In this document: piece after piece, positions 59,328 to 64,000 of the stretch
How the letters are laid out: each line of letters begins with the position of its first letter
Position numbering within the stretch: the stretch's first letter is position 1
From: JANPBY01 sp963805505
GTDB taxonomy: Bacteria > Actinomycetota > Actinomycetes > DATJPE01
NCBI GenBank assembly: GCA_963805505.1
Contig: CAWDUP010000002.1
Span: 372,001-436,000 of the forward strand
DNA length: 64,000 bases
Direction: 5' to 3'
Notes under the pieces: model-generated
Told to the model about the DNA's origin: nothing
The model's input: only the letters and a program-made list of their open reading frames with translations
Database searches by the model: none
Position numbers and translations under genes: made by a program

Positions 59328-59756
59328 CTAGGCGTGGCTCGGGGTAGGCGTCGTGACCCCGGCCAAGGTCCGCAGGTCGACCAGGAGGACAGGTCGTGCG
59401 TCGACCGTCGAGCGTACGACTCGCTGGACGTAGGCCGGCAGGCCAAGCGGTCGCGGAGCGGGGTCCGGGATGAGCGCCTCGGCGGCAACAACCTCGTCCA
59501 CGCGGTCCACGGCAAGTCCGAGCGGCCCGTCCTCGTCGGCCATCAGCACCAGGATGTCGCCGAGATCTCCCTCCTCAGGCAGCGAGCGCAGGTCGACGAC
59601 GGGCAACGGGTCACCGCGCAGCTCGAGCAGCCCGGTCACCGGCGCCCGGACACCCATGAGCGCCTCGACGCCTACGGCCCGCACGACCTCGCGGACCTGA
59701 TCCAGCGGCGCCGCGAGCTCGCGCGCGCCGATCCGGAACGTGATGTAGCCGCTCAC
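59328..59756 (-). CDS. cheW: Chemotaxis coupling protein CheW
   Basis: The 142-residue SH3-like protein reads ITFRIGARELAAPLDQVREV and GVRAPVTGLLELRGDPLPVV, then VDRVDEVVAAEALI. It links receptors to CheA, though neither is in the window. Its start overlaps the cheR stop by 4 bases. It is convergent with disA. Confidence 0.87.
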   Translation of the reverse strand: MSGYITFRIGARELAAPLDQVREVVRAVGVEALMGVRAPVTGLLELRGDPLPVVDLRSLPEEGDLGDILVLMADEDGPLGLAVDRVDEVVAAEALIPDPAPRPLGLPAYVQRVVRSTVDARPVLLVDLRTLAGVTTPTPSHA

Positions 59757-61165
59757 GCACCCCTCCGTAGCTCGGAACTTCCTTCGAGGTCATCGGCAAG
59801 ATCGGTGCACAACTGCACCAGGTGACCGACCGCAGCTCCGTCGAGCAAGCCGAGAACTGCTTCAGGCGGTGCACTGGGAAGGGCGGCCGCGGCGGCGCGA
59901 TATGCCCGAGCTGCGGCCGCTCGATCCCCCGTACGGGCCAGCGATCCGGCGAGAAGGAACCAGGCATGACCCGCGCGCGAGTCGAGGTAGACGGCTCGAC
60001 CGAGCGGCACCAACGCCTCCGCGTCCCGTCCCAAGGTCGCCTGAGCTTGTCCGGCAACGACGTAGGCCTCGGTGAGGAGCGGATCAACCGCACATGCCTG
60101 GCTGGCCAGAGCAGCCGCGTCACCGTAGCGGCTGTCGGCGAGCGCCGCCCGCGCGGCGCTCAACAGCTCCACGCCGGTCCGAGCCGGTCGACGGCGAGGA
60201 ATCGATCGGGCGGGCGCGCCTCGGCGACTCGGGAGCGACGCCGCGGTGGGCAGCGGCACCGGTCGACGGATCGGCGGTGCGTCCGGGAGGGCAGTGACCA
60301 CAGCGACCCGTCTGGACTGGGTGGGTCGATAGGCGAAGGCCTCGCCGACCGGAGCCAGGGTGAAGGCGTCAGACAGCTGCCACAGCGTCTCGGCCGGGCC
60401 CATCAACAACCAGCCCTGCGGGGCCAAGCAGTCCTTGAACCGCGCCACGAGCTCGCGGGTCGTCTCGCGCGAGAAGTAGATCGTCACATTGCGACAGACG
60501 ACGAGATCCACCGATCCGTTGACGAACGGTGGGGGCTCGGTCACGAGATTGTGCTGGGCGAACTCAACGAGCTCGCGCACCTCGTCGCGCACCTCGAACT
60601 CGCCGTTGTCGACCGCACGCAGCCAACGCGTGACAGCCGCCTGCTCAGCCAGATCGACGGTGCGGCCGCCGTAGCGAGCGGTTCTCGCCACGTCCAACGC
60701 CGCCGTCGACACGTCGGTGCCGACCACGCGGATGGCGGGAGGCGGGAGGTCGGAGTCGCTCTGCATGAGCTCGCGGGCCTCCAGCGCCAGCATGGCGAGC
60801 GTGTAGGCCTCCTCACCGGTCGAGCAGCCCGCACTCCAGACCGTGAGAGCACGGCCGTCGATGCTGGCTTCCGACAAGGCGTTGGGCAGCAGGTGGTCTC
60901 GGAGAGCATCGATCTGTGGTCGCGCACGATGGAAGTGCGTCTCCTGGATCGTGACGTCGTCGAGCAGGTGCTGACGCTCGACGGCCCCGTCAGCCCGATC
61001 CAGCAGGCGTACATACGCCGCGACCTCGCTCAGGCCGGTCGCCCGCAACCGTTCCCCGACGACGAACGCCAGCGACGTACGCCTGCTCTCGTCGAACTCG
61101 AGACCGGCGGTGGCACGCAACCACTCACGCAGCAGCGTGAAGTCCTCGTCGTTCAGCGCAGTCAT
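59753..61165 (-). CDS. cheR: CheR methyltransferase with C-terminal TPR-like repeats
   Basis: The 470-residue protein has a CheR N-terminal helix domain, the SAM-binding domain with TIQETHFHRARPQ, VWSAGCSTGEEAYTLAML, VVGTDVSTAALDVAR and LVVCRNVTIYFS, and a C-terminal half (about 330-460) of helical repeats. One repeat reads LTEAYVVAGQAQATLGRDAE. It methylates receptor glutamates. It overlaps cheB upstream and cheW downstream. Confidence 0.92.
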   Translation of the reverse strand: MTALNDEDFTLLREWLRATAGLEFDESRRTSLAFVVGERLRATGLSEVAAYVRLLDRADGAVERQHLLDDVTIQETHFHRARPQIDALRDHLLPNALSEASIDGRALTVWSAGCSTGEEAYTLAMLALEARELMQSDSDLPPPAIRVVGTDVSTAALDVARTARYGGRTVDLAEQAAVTRWLRAVDNGEFEVRDEVRELVEFAQHNLVTEPPPFVNGSVDLVVCRNVTIYFSRETTRELVARFKDCLAPQGWLLMGPAETLWQLSDAFTLAPVGEAFAYRPTQSRRVAVVTALPDAPPIRRPVPLPTAASLPSRRGAPARSIPRRRPARTGVELLSAARAALADSRYGDAAALASQACAVDPLLTEAYVVAGQAQATLGRDAEALVPLGRAVYLDSRAGHAWFLLAGSLARTGDRAAAARAYRAAAAALPSAPPEAVLGLLDGAAVGHLVQLCTDLADDLEGSSELRRGA

Positions 61166-62259
61166 GCTGAGCCCCGCGCACCAGTCGACGACGCCTCGAC
61201 CCGGGCCACCGCCTCGTTGACCTCGCCCGCGATGGCACCAAGGGGCAGCTCACGGTCGACACCGTCGACCTGCTGGGCAGCCGCCGGCATGCCCCAGACG
61301 ACACTGGTGGCCTCGTCCTGACCGATCGTGTATGCCCCGGCATCACGCATCGTCCGCAAGCCGAGCGCACCGTCTCGACCCATTCCGGTGAGCAGCACGC
61401 CGACGGCCCGAGCACGACAAACGTGCGCAACGCTGATGAAGGTGGTGTCGATGCCAGGAACGTGGAACTGCGCCGGTGGGGGCTCCAGAAGCTCGATGCG
61501 AAAGCTGGACCGGAGGGTCAGGTTGAGTCCGGCCGGCGCGAGGTAGACGGTGCCGGCGGCCACCCGCTCACCATCTGCAGCGACGACGACATTGAGCGGG
61601 CACACCTCGTCGAGCCAGCGAGCAAGCCCCTCCACGAAGCCCTCGGCCATGTGCTGAACAGCGAGCACCGCCGCCGGGAAGTCGCGCGGCAGATCACCGA
61701 GAACCGTGGCGAGGGCCGGAGGCCCACCCGTCGAGGCACCGATGGCCACCACCGACGGCCGCGCGGCGTGCCCGGACTCGGTTCGCAGCGGGGGGCCACC
61801 CGAGGGCCGGCGGGGCCTCAGCCGAGCCCGGGGATGTGTGATCACCTTGACCCTGCTGGCTACCCGCAGGTGGCGGCAGAGGAACTCCCCGTACAGCGGT
61901 GAGTTGGCGGGCACGTCAAGCGCGCCGACGACGTCTACCGCTCCAGCAGCGATAGCGGCCTCGGGGTGCTCGGCCGCCGCACCGCAGACGATGATGGGGG
62001 TTGGTGCAACAGCCATGATCCGTTCGATCGCCTCGAGCCCCCCGCCGAAAAGCTCGAGATCCACCAAGACGGTGGCCGGGCGGAGCGCAGCTGCGAGCGC
62101 TTCGGCGTGCGCAGCATCGCGGGCCGCGCCCGCGACCACGAAGCCGGACGCCTTGATCATCTCCTCCAGCTGCCGCAGCCGCACCAGGGTGCCCGCGACG
62201 ACCAGCACCGACACCGGCAGGGATGGGCCCGTGCCAGGGGGCACGGCGATGACGGCCAA
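61162..62259 (-). CDS. cheB: CheB protein-glutamate methylesterase with degenerate receiver
   Basis: The 365-residue protein has an N-terminal receiver-like part (about 15-130) and a CheB esterase domain (about 170-355). The esterase domain has the triad in VAIGASTGGPPAL (Ser), VLAVQHMAEGF (His) and LLTGMGRDGALGLR (Asp). In the receiver the acidic pair of VVDDS is replaced by VVAGT and the conserved lysine is missing, although the aspartate in LVDLELF remains. Phosphorylation control is therefore doubtful. The start is TTG 62259, preceded by GGGAGGGG. Confidence 0.88.
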   Translation of the reverse strand: MAVIAVPPGTGPSLPVSVLVVAGTLVRLRQLEEMIKASGFVVAGAARDAAHAEALAAALRPATVLVDLELFGGGLEAIERIMAVAPTPIIVCGAAAEHPEAAIAAGAVDVVGALDVPANSPLYGEFLCRHLRVASRVKVITHPRARLRPRRPSGGPPLRTESGHAARPSVVAIGASTGGPPALATVLGDLPRDFPAAVLAVQHMAEGFVEGLARWLDEVCPLNVVVAADGERVAAGTVYLAPAGLNLTLRSSFRIELLEPPPAQFHVPGIDTTFISVAHVCRARAVGVLLTGMGRDGALGLRTMRDAGAYTIGQDEATSVVWGMPAAAQQVDGVDRELPLGAIAGEVNEAVARVEASSTGARGSA

Positions 62260-62312
62260 GGCCCCTCCCCACGCCGGATCGAAAGACCTGCCGCGACGGC
62301 ACGCCCCACTGC

Positions 62313-62329
62313 CTGTCCCATCGGGACAG
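62313..62329. terminator. Perfect hairpin between cheB and the membrane protein gene
   Basis: ctgtccc-atc-gggacag forms a perfect 7-pair stem. On the minus strand it follows the stop of the gene at 62384 by about 55 bases, without a T-run. It may end that transcript or affect the cheB leader. Confidence 0.35.
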
Positions 62330-62383
62330 AACGGGGGTTTCTTGAGCGTGTCGAGGGCCGCTCGGCCGCGCCGTCGGTCCTGG

Positions 62384-63055
62384 TCAGGCCAGGGCGAACG
62401 CCGTCGGTTTGCTCGTCACCTTGAGGTTGCGGCCGGTCAGTGCGTAGGTCCCAGACTTGGCTGACGGCTGACCCGAGGGACATCCCGGCTTGGACGTCGT
62501 GCGCGACCAAACGACGGAGGTCGTGTAGGACTGGCCGGCCTTGAGCGGAACGATCTTGGCTGAGCCGCCAGGAGCGCAGTCGTCGGACGACCAGATCCGG
62601 CGGTCGCCCTGAGTCACCTTGACCTCCATGGCCTTTTGCCCGACGTCACGCTGGCAGGTCTTCTTGGAGGTGTTGGTCACCTTCACCGTCAACCGTGGAT
62701 CCTGCCCTGCCGGATAGGTCGACTGTGACGTGGATGCAATGACCACGATGTCGCTGTCCGCGCACTGTGCTGGGCCTGAGGCCGTCTCGGAGGGACTGGC
62801 ACTACCGGTGGGGCTGGTCGAAGGGCTCGAGGTCGGGCTCGACGTCGGAGTCGATGTGGAGGAGGGCGACGCGTCGGGGGCCGGCGTCTGCGAGCCGGTT
62901 GGCCCAGCCGCTGCTCCGGCCTGGTCAGGACCGGTGATCGCTCCCCAGGCCCAAGCCGCCAGGAGGAGGCCCGCCACGACGACGACGAGGAGCAGCAGCC
63001 GGCGGAACCAGTAGACCCGGGCCGGCAGTCGGCCCACGGGTCGCAGCACGCTCAC
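62384..63055 (-). CDS. Membrane-anchored protein with Ser/Thr/Pro linker and DUF4232-like domain
   Basis: The 223-residue protein has one hydrophobic anchor (about 18-40), a Ser/Thr/Pro-rich linker (about 50-95) and an extracytoplasmic beta domain (about 100-220). That domain contains four cysteines (AQCADSD, KKTCQRDVG, DDCAPGG, KPGCPSGQ). It resembles BsuPI- or DUF4232-like immunoglobulin-type domains. No function is assigned. GTG 63055 lies 6 bases after a -10 box, divergent from mutY. Confidence 0.72.
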   Translation of the reverse strand: MSVLRPVGRLPARVYWFRRLLLLVVVVAGLLLAAWAWGAITGPDQAGAAAGPTGSQTPAPDASPSSTSTPTSSPTSSPSTSPTGSASPSETASGPAQCADSDIVVIASTSQSTYPAGQDPRLTVKVTNTSKKTCQRDVGQKAMEVKVTQGDRRIWSSDDCAPGGSAKIVPLKAGQSYTTSVVWSRTTSKPGCPSGQPSAKSGTYALTGRNLKVTSKPTAFALA

Positions 63056-63067
63056 GGCACCACCCTA
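63053..63067 (-). promoter_or_regulatory. Leaderless promoter of the anchored beta-domain protein gene
   Basis: On the minus strand TAGGGT (63062-63067) is 6 bases before GTG 63055. Confidence 0.5.
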
Positions 63068-63143
63068 GAAGGATTCACCCGCGCTGGTGCTTTGATCGAC
63101 ACAGCATCCACATCCGATACCCGCATCCGATCAGGAGGATCAG

Positions 63144-64000
63144 ATCGCCGACGCACCGCGGGCCAGCACGCTTCGTGCTCTCGCAACCACGCTCCGCGAG
63201 TGGTACGGCGCCGCGCAGCGACCGCTGCCGTGGCGTGAGCCGTCGTGCACTCCCTGGGGTGTCCTCGTGAGCGAGGTGATGCTTCAGCAGACCCCGGTCG
63301 CGCGCGTGACCCCTGTCTGGGAGGCGTGGCTGAACCGTTGGCCGGCTCCACCGGCCCTCGCCGCTGACCCGCCGGGGGAAGCCGTTGCCTTGTGGGGTCG
63401 ACTCGGCTACCCGCGGCGAGCGCTCCGGCTGCACGCCGCCGCAGTCCGGTGCGTGGACCTGCATGACGGCGCGGTGCCCATGACCCACAGCGACCTGCGG
63501 GCTCTCCCCGGCGTTGGCGACTACACGGCGGCGGCGGTGGCCGCCTTCGCGTTCGGCCAGCGCCAGGTGGTGCTGGACACGAACATCCGGCGAGTCATGG
63601 CTCGGGTGTTCGACGGCGCGGCCTTCGAACCTGCAGGGGCACCCGGCAAAGCGGAGCGCGAGCGTGCCGGCTCACGTCTTCCGGCCGACGCGCAAGAGTC
63701 AGTCATCTGGAACATCAGCCTCATGGAGCTCGGGGCAACGATCTGCACCGCGCGCAACCCCGCCTGTGCACGCTGCCCAGTCCGGGTTTCTTGCGCCTGG
63801 GAACGGGCGGGCAAGCCAGCCTGGGCCGGCCAGCCGCGGCGCGGACAGGCCTACGAGGGCACCGACCGGCAGGCCAGAGGACGGCTGCTCGCGGCCGTGC
63901 GTGAGAGCACCTGCGCCGTACCAGCCGGCGACCTCGACGTCGTGTGGCCGGACCCGGTGCAGAGACGACGAGCTCTGGCGAGCCTGGTCGACGACGGCTT
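63144..64000 (+). CDS. mutY: A/G-specific adenine glycosylase MutY, 5' part, apparent ATC start
   Basis: The open frame runs off the window end (285 codons seen). It reads LREWYGAAQRPLPWRE, TPWGVLVSEVMLQQTPVARV with the catalytic Glu, LWGRLGYPRRALRLHAAA, the HhH LPGVGDYTAAAVAAFAFGQ with VVLDTNIRRV (catalytic Asp), and the Fe-S cysteines in CTARNPACARCPVRVSCAW. It removes A mispaired with 8-oxoG. No ATG, GTG or TTG exists in frame between the stop at 63093-63095 and the catalytic domain. AGGAGG (63133-63138) lies 5 bases before ATC 63144, which gives the usual N-terminal length. Confidence 0.9.
   Translation, partial: MADAPRASTLRALATTLREWYGAAQRPLPWREPSCTPWGVLVSEVMLQQTPVARVTPVWEAWLNRWPAPPALAADPPGEAVALWGRLGYPRRALRLHAAAVRCVDLHDGAVPMTHSDLRALPGVGDYTAAAVAAFAFGQRQVVLDTNIRRVMARVFDGAAFEPAGAPGKAERERAGSRLPADAQESVIWNISLMELGATICTARNPACARCPVRVSCAWERAGKPAWAGQPRRGQAYEGTDRQARGRLLAAVRESTCAVPAGDLDVVWPDPVQRRRALASLVDDG

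Noticed and set aside
1..64000. tRNA, rRNA, CRISPR arrays, insertion sequences, prophage or integrase genes
   Set aside because: I looked for the usual marks (cloverleaf ends, regular spacers, transposase or integrase motifs) and saw none.

Overview
The window is 64 kb of very GC-rich DNA, packed with genes on both strands, from an actinomycete (Actinomycetota). The evidence is F420-dependent and mycothiol-type enzymes, a menaquinone rather than ubiquinone route, a resB/ccsB (system II) cytochrome c assembly operon, an IdeR-type iron box, a 32-residue bS22 ribosomal protein gene and a radA-disA pair. From memory, the gene content and partial order resemble the Mycobacterium tuberculosis Rv0496-Rv0555 neighbourhood: ppx, a TIM-barrel protein, proC, a small HTH gene, bS22, an epimerase, an acyltransferase, a SerB-like HAD protein, a glutaredoxin, hemA-C-D-B, hemL, resA-ccdA-resB-ccsB and the men genes. 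Chemotaxis genes argue for a motile relative, perhaps near Nocardioidaceae or Intrasporangiaceae, but I cannot fix the genus. I see no tRNA, rRNA, CRISPR array, insertion sequence or prophage. No stretch over about 220 bases lacks a gene.

Layout. 0.4-11.3 kb holds the classical menaquinone genes menF, menD, menC, menB, menE and menA, interrupted by a secreted beta-helix protein, a phosphotransferase and a mycothiol-type isomerase. 11.3-15.2 kb is a looser region with a GNAT protein, small membrane proteins and a nuclease-fold (DUF559/AbiEi-like) gene that lies between two long hairpins. 15.2-21.3 kb is one minus-strand operon, hemL-phosphatase-resA-ccdA-resB-ccsB, joining heme synthesis to c-type cytochrome maturation. 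21.5-27.7 kb has a ureidopropionase/dihydropyrimidinase pair, an aquaporin, an aldolase-like lyase and two F420-type oxidoreductases. 27.8-33.4 kb is rex-hemA-hemC-hemD/cobA plus hemB, with a Rex operator over the rex promoter. 33.4-36.7 kb is efeUOB ferrous iron uptake under an IdeR-type box. 36.7-42 kb is lipid and small-regulator genes. 42-47.4 kb is acuC, Trk potassium uptake, proC and proline dehydrogenase. 47.4-53.7 kb has an isochorismatase-like hydrolase, a TetR-regulated ABC exporter, a CBS protein, a NhaD/ArsB-type transporter and ppx. 53.7-64 kb has a Cys-rich protein, an amidinotransferase-fold hydrolase with an M20 peptidase, radA-disA, cheW-cheR-cheB and the 5' part of mutY.

Regulation. 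About twenty genes have a TANNNT -10 hexamer 6-8 bases before the start codon, so their transcripts should be leaderless or nearly so. Several sit head to head in gaps of 29-67 bases. Rex (NADH/NAD+ state) probably controls heme synthesis, and an IdeR-type repressor controls iron uptake. Together with menaquinone and cytochrome c assembly, this is largely a respiratory-chain construction region.

Less usual items are a family of intergenic palindromes sharing the core agaagNNgccgaa, two genes (mutY and a Ddn-like oxidoreductase) with no ATG, GTG or TTG in the plausible start region and an ATC at the expected place, a CheB whose receiver domain has lost its acidic pocket, and a 95-base two-branch palindrome after trkA.
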